From positions 31,158,583-31,222,582 of the forward strand of contig NC_053112.1 in NCBI RefSeq assembly GCF_010015445.1: a DNA stretch of 64,000 nt. The letters are read 5' to 3'. Source of the DNA: Perca fluviatilis. Taxonomy: Eukaryota > Chordata > Actinopteri > Perciformes > Percidae. Made by a program: the position numbers and the translations under genes. The notes beneath the pieces are model-generated. The model was given only the letters and a program-made list of their open reading frames with translations, did not search any database and was not told where the DNA came from. Of the stretch, positions 55,361 to 63,860 are shown piece after piece (position 1 is the first letter of the stretch; every line of letters begins with the position of its first letter).

Positions 55361-58288
55361 TTGTGTGTGAGTGTGTGTGTGCCCATGCGTGTCCTTGATA
55401 TACCTGCGATATCCTCAGGATACACAGCTTCCCACCTGGCAGAGAACCCTCGGTCTGTGAGGCGACTGTCGGACTGGAAGTTGACAAATATTGTGGCACT
55501 GGCACTGACCACCACTGGGGGAAGGATGTAGCCACAGTGTGTGCCTGAGGGAGAGGAAGAGGAAGGATGGACGTAAAAGATGACGGTAAATGGAGAGAGC
55601 AGAGTCAGGAAGGGGGGGATGGTTCAAAGACAGATGAGAGTAGAGAATGGTAAATTCTGTAAGCACTACTGAGTGTGAGTGAGGCTGAGTGCGTCAGGTG
55701 TGGGTAGTTGTTGATGGGTGGGGATGCTAAAACTCTAACAAATGAAGGGGACTTTACGGTCTGTGAGTGTGACTTCATCAACACTGTTCAAAAACATTGT
55801 GTCCAGCCCAAAAGCCTATGTACACAAAAGATAGCACAAACCGGTATTGTTTCTTTCATACATTTAATGCTAAAATTCTGTTTATTTGTGCAGCTTAATC
55901 AACCCCTTAGCTAACATTAGTCACTATAAGCATCTGGTCATGCCAGACAAAATGAGGAGTGTGTTAATATTATCTATGATGCATTTAATTTCTTATGATT
56001 TTAAGTTTTAATTTGCAAAAGGAATACTGTGTTCTTTCTTTTTTTATAAATTACATAGGTCCTGCTTTAAGGGATCTTTAAAGCTAATTGTTTTTCAGGC
56101 TTATCAGGTTATTAAAACAGACCTTTAGCTGCTTTTCATTTCTCAGGATTTTGCATATATACAAACACACAAACCCCCTGAAATAACAGGACGTACCACT
56201 CTCTTCACCTACTGTATTTGTGCCTCAGCGCTTTAGTCCTTGAGAACTCAGCAAAACATAAAGCTGTATCAGCAAGTGAATAATGTAGGTAATTTATAGT
56301 TTGCTAGCCTCTTTGCAAGGAAGATCCTAATCAACAGTTTACAGCAGGGGCAGATATTGAGCTATACTGTGGTAGTCAAAGTCCTCATATTTAATGACTT
56401 ATATGGTTGTATTCTAAGCAGAGGCATATTAACTGCTTGTTTTTTTGCTTGTGTGCTGTGCTTGTCTTGGTTTCTGACTCCATAGTGGCTGCTATTCAGG
56501 CTCCACAATATACATTAATGGCCCAAAAAAGCAAATATTTTCTAAGATGATCTGAGATGTATTTAGGAGTCAAAACACTAAGTTAAAGGCACACAGATAT
56601 GTAGAATGGAAAACGTGTACAAGATTAATTAATATAAGGATAACAAAAACATGAATCAGAGCAATTATTGTAAAGGAGTAAATTATTCACCTAACGTGCT
56701 GTAATTATCTGAGATGACCAGTTTGTCCTCCTTGCATTGTCCAGTCTCTCCTGTGATGGCCATGTCAGTGATCTGCAGTTTAACCAGGAATCCTTTGGGC
56801 ACAGATATCTTCCAGGAGCTTTTCAGATGAGCAGGATATGGATTTGGGAATCCCAAGGACTGGATCATTCCTTTACGCCCATTAAGGATTATTTGACCAC
56901 CACCTCCTGCCCAATAACAGACAAAAAAGCTGTGTTTTCTGTTCGTCTGAGCTCCATTTTTCCCATTCCATTTAGTTTATTCTCTTACTGACCCATGAAC
57001 AGGTTTATTATGTAGTACCTTATTTGGCCACCGGAGAGAACCGGTCTGTCTGCCAATAACTTTAGTACAGTGATGAATAGATTAAACCTCAAGGGGGATC
57101 TCCCCACTCCTACACACAGTGTTGCATTCATCCTTATTTGGTAGCTGTCACTCAAAGAAAAGATGCATGGGAGGCATAACAGTTATGTTAGATGTATCAA
57201 CAAGCTCTCATTGGCCAGGAAACAACCAACATAGATCATATGAGAACATAGATAATGATATTATTGTGCATCAGTATTAACTTTCAAGAGATAACTAATT
57301 TGGCAGTCTGATAAATAGCCCTTAAGTGAAAAAATGAGGGTTGTTTTTCTTGGGAAACTGGTTCAGCTACATTGATATCGATGCTGTTATTTGGTAGTAA
57401 GGCAATCAAATATATCTGATATACAGGTATTTCAACTGAAATTAAAATAGAAACATGCAGGGAAGGGTAGGTCATCTTGGAAAAAAAGTCAATTGAACCA
57501 AACTGTCATTGAATTATCAGTAAATATGGATAGATGGTTTATTTTAAGAGTACAAAAGGGACATTAAACAGAAAGGTTTGGAGCGAATGCTTACCAGAAG
57601 ATGTGGGAGGTGGAGAGGTTTGTGTGGTGGGTCTGGATGTGGAAGTGGGGGTTGATGTTGTTGTGGAGGGAGTAACAGGTGGAAGGATGGACTTGGTGTA
57701 AGTTGCTCTGAATCCTTTAGAAGTCAAACTGTTGTCGGATTTGAAGCGGACCACCATTGTGTTGCTACTGGACTCCACTGGCTTTGGCATCTTCCCGCCA
57801 CAGAATTTACCTTTGATGGATTATATGTATATACGTGAAGCTTGAGCAATAACAGCAACACCCCCAAATTTCAAATTAAATAATTGACAATTAATCAGTG
57901 CTGCTTTAACAATGAAGTCTCTGCAGACAGACTTACATTCATTAAATTTAAAATAGACTCCAGAACCTCTGTTCATTGTACAACTTCTCAAACTTTTAAT
58001 TGAGCTCATCTTTTATTCATTGGTAATGTTGAACAAAGGCCACAGTCTATTCTGAAATTCTAACCCTTTGCATTATAATGGTTTACCCAGCTTTGACATA
58101 ATCTAGGCTGATGTGTGAAACTATTGTGACATATTTTAAAACCCCTTACTGAATGAAGAAGAGCCGGCCATGTGGCCATCGTAGACCTGAACAAAGTCTC
58201 CGCAGACCTCAGGGACCAGGTCAAAGGAAGTAAATGTCAGTCGAACCCTCTCGCCTTTAGGCACCGTGATTCTCCACTGATCCAACAT

Positions 58289-58372
<84 letters not shown>

Positions 58373-61116
58373 AATCATTTACTGCATAGACAGATTTTCC
58401 CAAATCATTTTGGATCCTCATGGTTGCAATTTCTTTTAAAGATTATTTTTTGGGCTTCTGCCTTCAATTTTTGACAGGACAGCTAGTTGAGAAAGGGGAG
58501 AGAGAGGGGGAAGACCTGCAGGAAATCGTCACAGGTCGGATTCAAGGAATAAACCTCTCAGTACATGTGCGCCTGCTCTACCCACTGAGCCAACCCGGCC
58601 ACATCATAACTAATTTTCATCACTGATCTGCTCTTGTTTGGACAGCTGGTGACCTGTCAAGCTAAAACAAAGCAAGATGAAATCATGATGACAGCCAAAT
58701 GACACTATATGACTCCAAGTCCAAACTCAGTGTGCAAACCCTGACATATACTCTAATTAAATTAGATCCATTAATCTCAGATCAAGATCACAAATGCTGT
58801 GAGGTATATATGCATAGCTAATATATTTACTTTGAGATGATAATCTAAAATCTTTAGGTTTGTTTAGGACCACATACTAACAAACATTATGGTAAATGTA
58901 ATATGATAATATTTAGGACATCTTTGTTTTGAGTTGCTGTTAATTCACAACTCAATTCTCTTGAAACAAAACAGAAAACCCTCTGTAACTCTCTTGTTTC
59001 TCTTATAACTGACAGAAGTTTAAACCTGAATTCACCTCATCAATGTACTTTATTTAAGGCACAATCATAAATGTAAACAAAAAGGTAGCCCTTAAATTAA
59101 ATTGAAAAACAACATTGCAACCTGCACCTTGAAATTAATTGACAAATTCTTCAATCCAAAAACTAAGAGTAACAGTTAAATCAAGTATGTAAGATTTTTA
59201 CATAATTAAACAAGGAAACACATCTAATTAACTGAAATAGACATATTTTACACATATCTGAAATTAATAAAATTCATAGAAATGGTGCATTCACATGCTG
59301 CTCTGACACCCGCCATCAAACAAACATGTACTTCTGTCCGGCATGTTTTTGATATGATTTCAACCGGGCAAGTCGTGTACCAAAATCTTTTAACAATTTT
59401 GCGGATTGTTGTTGAGGGGACTTAAGGGGGCGTTCACATGAATTTTCCCAATCGGGAACTAATTATTCAGATTATTCCGACAACACATGAATGCAGCAGG
59501 AGCAATAAAGACCTGCAAAACATATTTTCTTAGTCAGATACCTTCTATTAGCAATGTCTACTAATGTCTGTATATTAAGTCTTAAGCAGGAGTTAGCTTA
59601 GCAATTAGCTTAGCATGTGAATGCGAGTGCCTTGTGCATTGTTGTCAGATGCCGAGGACCGTGACAAAGCGTCGGAATTTGACGAGTTGGGGAAAAGTTT
59701 GTGAGAGCTGTGGAGGCAATCCCAATCCACTTCTTTTAGTATTTCAAGAACAGCACATTTAAATATTCATTTCCAGTCTGTTGTACGTGCAGCATGATGT
59801 AGATTGGATTGACTCCCGAACATAGTTCTTAATGTCACGTAGGCAGAAAAAGTCTAGTCTTGAGACGAGGGTCAAGAAAAGTTGACACAGAAAAATAGCG
59901 AACATAGGTTAAACATACTAAGTTAAAGTACTAGATGAAAATAAGAGTGTAAGAGATAAAATAAAAGTCATACACTACAATTTAACATTCTCAGATAAGG
60001 GTTAGCAAAAAAAGAAGAAGTAAATGTTACCATGTAGCTGTCACATTTGCTTTTATTGTGTCTCCTTGCTCATGTGTATACCTGGTATAGTGCTCCATTC
60101 ACGTAGTTCTGCTCTGGAAATCTGGGGGTCATCAGTTCCCCCTGGTCACCTTGGAGAAAGCCACCAGCTCCGGCTATTTCTATCAGCAGGAATGGAGGAC
60201 ACTTCAGCTCCACAAACACCTCAAGGATACCCGCAATACACCAGTCCACCCACACCTACCCTCCCCCTTTTTCATTTCCCTTCTCCTTCGCCTCTCTTCA
60301 TCCAGCATCCATTTCTATAACATTTACTTTAGGTCATTCATATACTTATAAGACAGACCTCCAACATTATGTCAGAGCCAAGGCAATTTTCTTGCTGAAA
60401 TTGATTTCCACTCATCATCTTACCTGGCGAGAGCTCTGGAGCCACAGCTTTGTAATGAGCCTTGAATCCTTGGTCTGTTTTTCTGTCATTGGTGTCGAAG
60501 TGAACCGTCAGGCGGTTTGTAAGTGACACCAGCGGCTTTGGTTTTGTGTAGCCACAGTATCTACCTACAAATGATGTAGAAAGATACAGGACAATTGTGC
60601 ACAGCTTATTCATCTGCAATGAATAGACGGGTTCATTTAAAAGCAAGTGATAGGTAGTTGGCTTGTTAGTATTAGAACCTCTTGATGAAGTGACTGTTAA
60701 TATTATTTGTTGGAAAGTCAATCAACCAACTACAGAGACACTAAATGACTCACAAAGAGAAAAAATGACCCCAAAATGACACAAAAGACTACAAAGAGAC
60801 ACAAAACTACAAACTGACTACAAAGAGACAAAACTACCACAAAAAGACATTGGTTGTCTTGCTCCCATGTAGGAGGGGTGGGGGCCTTTTACATGTCACT
60901 GTTCAGGGGTCCAATGTCTCACAATCTGTCCATGGCTGATAGGCTATTTAGAGTTACAAATAACAGCTATGTATCAATATTATTTAATATTAGAATATTT
61001 AAAGTTGTTTATTTGGCATTCATTTATTACAATGAATATTAATAAAGTAAATTCTTGACAAGTACCAGGGCATTACAATGTGCGTCCCCTATTTGAAAAT
61101 GGTTAATTTGGTTCTA

Positions 61117-61163
<47 letters not shown>

Positions 61164-61431
61164 GAGAGAAAACAAAGTGGGGGATATACTTTATGTCAAA
61201 ATTATTCTAGATGAACAGAAATCAAAGATGTATTTGAACTAAATACACTGTTTAAAACTATGCAGTCTCGTTGGAGAACCATGTGTTATTGTAAGTAGAG
61301 AGGTGTGCAGCGGACCAACAGGACTGTGTGGCTCACTAGCTGAGTCTGCCCATTGATGGATGGGCTGATTTGGGCATGACATCAAAGCTGCCACTGCATG
61401 CTGACAGAGCTGGTGTGTTTATGGTCATGTA

Positions 61432-61475
<44 letters not shown>

Positions 61476-62491
61476 TATCTATCTATCTACAGTATTTATC
61501 CTTTTCCCCCTTAGGTTGGATTTAAAGCAGGATTGTTACCAATGATTCCCAGAGAGTCTCGCAGTGTGATGAAGTCTGATGTGCAGAGCTGGTTTTCCTC
61601 CAAAGCAAACTCTTCAAACCACAGTTGGACCACCTGCAACAGAAACATGCAGAGGTGTTCCGTCTTTTTTTAAATCTGAGAAGTCGATAAGAATGATGGG
61701 CTGCTGACAGGGAAGGGGAGAGATGCTCACTTTGAAATGTAAGTGAATGCATGTGTAGACATGTGAGATACTATATGCAAACTGTGTCTGTGTGCATATA
61801 GGTATGCACATGCAAGTGTGTGCCTCTGTATGTATATTTATGCGTGTATAAAAATACCAAAAGGAAGATAGGAGACATAAAGGCCCAAAGAGAAGAGCAG
61901 CCACTGCAGGGAGGCAGCCATGCAAACAGAGAAAGCAGAATCAAGGATTTAGTTTTCTCCTGTGGGTGTGGGGAGGAGAGCTGAGGAGAATGAAGGAGAC
62001 AAGGCAGCCATCTGTCTGTGATGCTGCCACTGCATTCATCCCAGCTGTCCTCCACTGCTTGGCCTCACATAAGACATTTCCCCAACTGTAACAAACTCTA
62101 ATGATTAAACACCAGGCCAAAACATTATAAAGGACCCTGGCTGAAATAGAGTGAAGTGTTTTGTTCTGCACTGTCTTCAAAAGAAGAGACACTATGAATG
62201 TGTTGAAAGTGGTTTTCAAGAGGAAAATTATTTTTGGGCTCTTACAGAATAATTCTAGTAAAAATTTTTTGTTATTTTCCATGAAGAGTTTAAAGGGGAG
62301 TGTAACTCCACGGAGTTCATAACTGAGGTTTGGAAGAGCGGTGATGGGGAGCCATGTCACCTTGTCAGGTTCCACAGTGATGTGCCAGGTGCAGCTCTTT
62401 CCATTGTCGTAGCTACTGGGGTAGTTAAAGCTGGTGAAGGTACCAGACTCTCCAGACAGCTCCAGAGGACCACTACACCCTGAATCTGGAC
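45001..62491 (-). CDS. ovch1: ovochymase-like CUB/S1 multi-protease, 24 exons (5' end off-window)
   Basis: Gene-level entry. Twenty-four exons from 62491 down to the stop at 45001-45003 join in one frame of 1346 codons. Domain order: CUB-A, CUB-B, a Thr/Ser/Pro linker, CUB-C, CUB-D, trypsin-fold protease, CUB-E, CUB-F, trypsin-fold protease. Ovochymases are secreted egg/oviduct polyproteases with alternating S1 and CUB domains; this layout fits them better than plasma or complement proteases. Both visible proteases have an R/IVNG or R/VVNG activation site, His, Asp and Ser of the triad, and Ser189, so chymotrypsin-like cleavage is likely. A signal peptide and possibly another protease should lie right of 64000. 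Assignment to ovch1 rather than another ovochymase is tentative. Confidence 0.85.
45751..45911 (-). CDS. ovch1: ovochymase-like, C-terminal protease: autolysis-loop exon
   Basis: 161 bases, acceptor ATCTTAG, donor GTGAGA. Reads [45 protein letters not shown]. Position 189 is again Ser. Parallel to 49922-50085. Confidence 0.95.
46282..46571 (-). CDS. ovch1: ovochymase-like, C-terminal protease: catalytic Asp exon
   Basis: 290 bases, acceptor CTTTCCAG, donor GTAGAA. Reads [66 protein letters not shown]. Asp102 is in NDIALVHL. Sequons at NSS and NMT could be N-glycosylated. Confidence 0.96.
46715..46809 (-). CDS. ovch1: ovochymase-like, C-terminal protease: catalytic His exon
   Basis: 95 bases, acceptor TCCCCAG, donor GTAAGA. 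Reads [31 protein letters not shown]. His57 present. Confidence 0.95.
46885..46997 (-). CDS. ovch1: ovochymase-like, C-terminal protease: activation site
   Basis: 113 bases, acceptor TTCCCAG, donor GTAATG. Reads [18 protein letters not shown] then [19 protein letters not shown]. Activation would be after Arg, exposing Val; Cys upstream again allows a disulphide-linked two-chain form. Confidence 0.95.
47165..47260. repeat. short foldback repeat
   Basis: Begins CTAGCCTGGGTG and ends GTCAGGCTAG, an inverted pair closing about 85 bases; CCCCGCCCACAAG is inside. Probably a small MITE in an ovochymase intron. Confidence 0.5.
47374..47556 (-). CDS. ovch1: ovochymase-like, CUB-F end and linker
   Basis: 183 bases, acceptor TTCTGCAG, donor GTGAGT. 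Reads [42 protein letters not shown], then a Pro-rich linker ending NPWDKVTI. Copy of the exon at 53789-53974. Confidence 0.93.
47697..47918 (-). CDS. ovch1: ovochymase-like, CUB-F first part
   Basis: 222 bases, acceptor CACACAG, donor GTTGGT. Reads [65 protein letters not shown]. The front half of a complete CUB, parallel to CUB-D. Confidence 0.94.
48039..48173 (-). CDS. ovch1: ovochymase-like, CUB-E second part
   Basis: 135 bases, acceptor CTCCTCAG, donor GTAAGA. Reads [41 protein letters not shown], the C-terminal half of CUB-E, parallel to the exon at 55404-55544. Confidence 0.92.
48553..48879 (+). mobile_element. tRNA-derived SINE, different family, plus orientation
   Basis: Head GGGCAGTGGTGGACTAAAGG with a B-box-like GGTCGTTGGCTCAATCC, a body typical of teleost SINEs (GTGCTCTTGAGCAAGGCCC, TATGAATGTGTAACTGTG) and a 3' AATAAATAAAGG plus A tail. 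Lies in an ovochymase intron. Confidence 0.75.
48925..49125 (+). repeat. dispersed repeat, second copy
   Basis: GGCTACATGGATGGCAAGG, CACTTTGGTCCAGGC, CATTCATGGTCCCCTGAGG match 9546-9790 in order. Located in an ovochymase intron. Confidence 0.65.
49267..49485 (-). CDS. ovch1: ovochymase-like, CUB-E first part
   Basis: 219 bases, acceptor TGTGTAG, donor GTATGT, phase 1 to 1. Reads [66 protein letters not shown] full CUB front half; homologous in place and length to the exon at 56691-56906. Opens the second cassette. Confidence 0.93.
49580..49763 (-). CDS. ovch1: ovochymase-like, first visible protease: catalytic Ser exon
   Basis: 184 bases, acceptor TTTAACAG, donor GTATGA. Reads [52 protein letters not shown]. 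Ser195 is present; position 226 is Ser in place of the usual Gly. The donor choice is set by the next CUB exon, which needs one base. If this donor is not used the frame stops at 49542-49544, about 13 codons on. Confidence 0.93.
49922..50085 (-). CDS. ovch1: ovochymase-like, first visible protease: autolysis-loop exon
   Basis: 164 bases, acceptor ATTATCAG, donor GTAAAA. Reads [45 protein letters not shown]. Counting back from GDSGG in the next exon, the residue at position 189 (specificity pocket base) is Ser, as in chymotrypsin, not Asp as in trypsin. Confidence 0.95.
50288..50565 (-). CDS. ovch1: ovochymase-like, first visible protease: catalytic Asp exon
   Basis: 278 bases, acceptor CTACCCAG, donor GTGCTG. 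Reads [66 protein letters not shown]. Asp102 is in DIALVRL. The donor is weaker than its neighbours (GTGCTG) but the frame into the next exon (DETG-DSLN) is right. Confidence 0.94.
50696..51232. mobile_element. Tc1/mariner MITE with ~205-bp inverted repeats
   Basis: TACAGTACAGGCCAAAAGTT at the left, its inverse (AACTTTTGGCCTGTACTGTA, one or two changes) at the right. The arms run about 50696-50905 and 51030-51232, with a ~125-base core. No transposase; TA at both ends. In the ovochymase intron between the His and Asp exons. Confidence 0.88.
51690..51868 (+). repeat. dispersed repeat, copy A
   Basis: Its 3' 80 bases (51785-51865) are the inverse of 53325-53406: CATGACATGGTGCTCTTTGG-type block, ATGCTTTTATATAGACCTTA and ACTGTATCTGAAGTC. 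Confidence 0.75.
51967..52067 (-). CDS. ovch1: ovochymase-like, first visible protease: catalytic His exon
   Basis: 101 bases, acceptor TGTTTCAG, donor GTAAAT. Reads [34 protein letters not shown]. His57 is in TAAHC and the Cys42-Cys58 pair is present. Confidence 0.96.
52314..52423 (-). CDS. ovch1: ovochymase-like, first visible protease: activation site
   Basis: 110 bases, acceptor TTCCTAG, donor GTAAGA. Reads [17 protein letters not shown] then [19 protein letters not shown]. Cleavage after Arg would release the Ile N-terminus that activates S1 proteases. The upstream Cys (STCG) is positioned to stay disulphide-linked to the catalytic domain. Confidence 0.95.
53325..53470 (-). repeat. dispersed repeat, copy B, inverted
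   Basis: CTTAAAGGTCCCATGACATG through GTATCTGAAGTCC, about 90 % identical by eye to the inverse of 51785-51865. The two copies bracket the activation-site and His exons of the first visible protease. Confidence 0.75.
53789..53974 (-). CDS. ovch1: ovochymase-like, CUB-D end and linker to protease
   Basis: 186 bases, acceptor ATCTTAG, donor GTGGAG. Reads [41 protein letters not shown], then a Pro-rich linker ending NPWDNITI. The exon at 47374-47556 ends in the parallel NPWDKVTI, showing the two linkers are copies. Confidence 0.93.
54186..54431 (-). CDS. ovch1: ovochymase-like, CUB-D first part
   Basis: 246 bases, acceptor CTTTTAG, donor GTAAGT. Reads [66 protein letters not shown]. All CUB landmarks are present, including four-Cys spacing, and there are two N-glycosylation sequons (NIS, NIT). 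Confidence 0.93.
55325..55381. repeat. (TG)n microsatellite
   Basis: Imperfect TG run broken by TTTG and AG. Confidence 0.9.
55404..55544 (-). CDS. ovch1: ovochymase-like, CUB-C second part
   Basis: 141 bases, acceptor CCCTCAG, donor GTATAT. Reads [40 protein letters not shown], the second half of CUB-C. A TG repeat (55325-55381) lies within 25 bases of its donor on the intron side. Confidence 0.9.
56691..56906 (-). CDS. ovch1: ovochymase-like, CUB-C first part
   Basis: 216 bases, acceptor TGGGCAG, donor GTGAAT, phase 1 to 1. Reads [57 protein letters not shown]. It lacks the first Cys pair (SSW replaces CxW) but retains the later CKED cysteine. It opens the first nine-exon cassette. Confidence 0.88.
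57595..57810 (-). CDS. ovch1: ovochymase-like, CUB-B end plus mucin-like linker
   Basis: 216 bases, acceptor ATCAAAG, donor GTAAGC. Begins [35 protein letters not shown], closing CUB-B, then about 27 residues almost entirely Thr, Ser and Pro ([14 protein letters not shown] and on). Such a stretch is usually O-glycosylated and extended (inference), so it probably separates the A/B CUB pair from the rest of the protein. Confidence 0.9.
58150..58276 (-). CDS. ovch1: ovochymase-like, CUB-B middle part
   Basis: 127 bases, acceptor TGGATCAG, donor GTAAGG. Reads [41 protein letters not shown], the textbook central CUB motif. The upstream intron ends in a long GT repeat (58290-58372 on the plus strand as CA), so this 3' splice site seems to use a microsatellite in place of an ordinary pyrimidine tract. 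Confidence 0.9.
58290..58372. repeat. (CA)n microsatellite abutting a 3' splice site
   Basis: About 41 CA units (GT on the transcript), ending about 14 bases from the ovochymase exon border at 58276. Confidence 0.97.
58438..58600 (-). mobile_element. tRNA-derived SINE copy, same family as 44751-44934
   Basis: Read on the minus strand: GGCCGGGTTGGCTCAGTGGG (tRNA-like head), a GA/CT-rich body and the same 3' tail AAAAATAATC. It sits in the ovochymase intron close to the CA repeat at 58290-58372. Confidence 0.7.
60082..60173 (-). CDS. ovch1: ovochymase-like, CUB-B first part
   Basis: 92 bases, acceptor GAAATAG, donor GTATAC. Reads [27 protein letters not shown], the TP.FP..Y turn of a CUB. The first disulphide is missing: there is no Cys here and Tyr-Gln stands where C-x-W is usual, so CUB-B is a divergent two-cysteine CUB. 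Confidence 0.85.
60424..60564 (-). CDS. ovch1: ovochymase-like, CUB-A last part
   Basis: 141 bases, acceptor TTTGTAG, donor GTAAGA. Reads [41 protein letters not shown], the C-terminal half of a CUB with its fourth Cys and the GF.A.Y strand. Same length and phases as the exon at 55404-55544. Confidence 0.92.
61120..61164. repeat. (AAT)n microsatellite
   Basis: About 15 AAT units in an ovochymase intron. Confidence 0.9.
61434..61492. repeat. (TG)n(TCTA)n microsatellite
   Basis: About 20 TG units followed by four TCTA units, 50 bases beyond the donor of the exon at 61540. Confidence 0.9.
61540..61633 (-). CDS. ovch1: ovochymase-like, CUB-A middle part
   Basis: 94 bases, acceptor GTTGCAG, donor GTAACA. 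Reads [28 protein letters not shown], the F-x-L-E...C..D core strands of a CUB domain. The equivalent region of CUB-C and CUB-E is in one exon, so CUB-A has an extra intron here. Confidence 0.9.
62361..62491 (-). CDS. ovch1: ovochymase-like, CUB-A first part
   Basis: 131 bases between acceptor ATTTCCAG and donor GTGACA. Reads [38 protein letters not shown]: the first Cys, the NYP loop and the C-W-I strand of a CUB domain. It is the first ovochymase exon visible; the upstream exon ends with one base of a codon and is outside the window. Confidence 0.9.
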
Positions 62492-62544
62492 CTGGAAATG
62501 TATGACAGAGGAGGACAACTGTTACTGTGTTATGTATTTGTAAA

Positions 62545-63015
62545 TTGTATCAAAAATGCCATAATAATCTTTCAGCATATTGTAATTCAAGTGGTCTGAG
62601 AGAAAACTAGACTTCTGCACCTCCTCTTGAATCTGTTTTCAGACTTTAGATAAGTAGCGTGACAAGACTTTGGTCAATCACAGTTCATTTCAGAGAGACC
62701 GTTTCTATTGGCTGTTCTGTGTGTGCATTACCCATGGGAATATTATTAGTTTTTCAAATATTTTATCATATACTTGTACGTAAAGCTGGGGTGGGCGTTT
62801 TTTTTTGGCGTCATTGGGCAGAAATTCCAAAATAACCTTTCAGGATATTATAATTCAAGTGGTCTGAGAAAAAAAAAATAGACTTCTGCACCTCCTCTTT
62901 GCTCGGTTTTAGGCTTTAGAAAATCTAGCCCGTGACAGAAGACTCTGACCAATCACAGGTCATTTCAGAGAGAAGGCGTTCCAATTGGCTGTTCTACAAT
63001 TGCAGATGCGTATGC
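62545..63015. repeat. direct tandem pair of a ~180-bp repeat
   Basis: Unit 1 (about 62555-62735) and unit 2 (about 62825-63005) share ATTCAAGTGGTCTGAGA, AGACTTCTGCACCTCCTC, CCAATCACAG/TCAATCACAG, TCATTTCAGAGAGA and TTGGCTGTTCT in the same order, about 270 bases apart. Confidence 0.8.
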
Positions 63016-63599
63016 ACGTTTCTTCAGATGTTGAAAGCCTCAATGGCAGAAAATCCTGCAGAAAAAAGTTCCTATAATTCCATCACAGGCAACAACTGCC
63101 TACACTGCAAAGCAACCCAAAAAAGGACAGACCTATCAAAAAGAGAGTCTAAAAGAGAGTCTGACAATAAACGCCATAAAAGGTGTCAATATCGGAGGTT
63201 TTCAGAGATGGAGAGAAAATGTTGCTAATAGTTTAGCCTTCTGCTAACCGTAGCCAAAGGCTCACGGCTGCGACTAATTCAAGTTCATGATTATGTAGAG
63301 CCTCGAATCACAGTAGGTCATCACAAAGGGCTTTACTGGCCCACAAGTTTGCAAAGAAAACAGGACGACCTCGGGATCACAATGACAATTGAAATGAATG
63401 AAATGAATGAAATGAATGACTGGTACTTGTACAGGTTACTGTATAAAGCGTGTGCATATGCCTGTGCTCGTCTGGTGGGATGGGCTTAGCACAGAGAGGG
63501 GAGGGCTGCAAGAGGAGGGCTGTATTTTCAGATTCTGGCAGGCGTTATGTCTTTTCCAGAAAACTACCTTCTTCAATTTTACGTATTGGACAAATTAAC
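63016..63599. other. upstream ovochymase intron or flank
   Basis: Continues the repeat-rich stretch; short ATGAA tandem units at 63392-63417. I found no CUB or protease exon right of 62491. Confidence 0.5.
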
Positions 63600-63860
63600 A
63601 TTTTGACCCGATGATGGCACCCTTTGAAAAGTAAATCATCCTAAGGGGGACATGAATGGCTGAACCAAAACCAAATTTCATGGAAATCCATGAGATTGAG
63701 ATTTTTCAGTCTGGACCAAAATGGTGGCCCGATTAAGTGACACTGCATTTCATGAGCCTTGCCGCTAGCTTGGCTAAAACATTTGAATGTTAATTTATTA
63801 TTATACAAACAACAACACTGCAGGTTAAGAGGGAAAACATTTGCCATGAAATTCTAATAA
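63600..63860 (-). repeat. dispersed repeat, third, inverted copy
   Basis: Contains the inverse of the TTGGTCCAGACTG and TTTCATGGAAATCCATG-type blocks of the same family. It lies upstream of the visible ovochymase exons. Confidence 0.5.

Noticed and set aside
61614..62055. Minus-strand frames of 94-103 codons upstream of CUB-A middle exon
   Set aside because: Intron sequence; no splice sites compatible with the CUB frame.
62226..62375. Minus-strand frame continuing past the donor at 62360
   Set aside because: It runs on from the CUB-A exon into intron; the correct continuation is the exon at 61633 (VVQLWFEEF).
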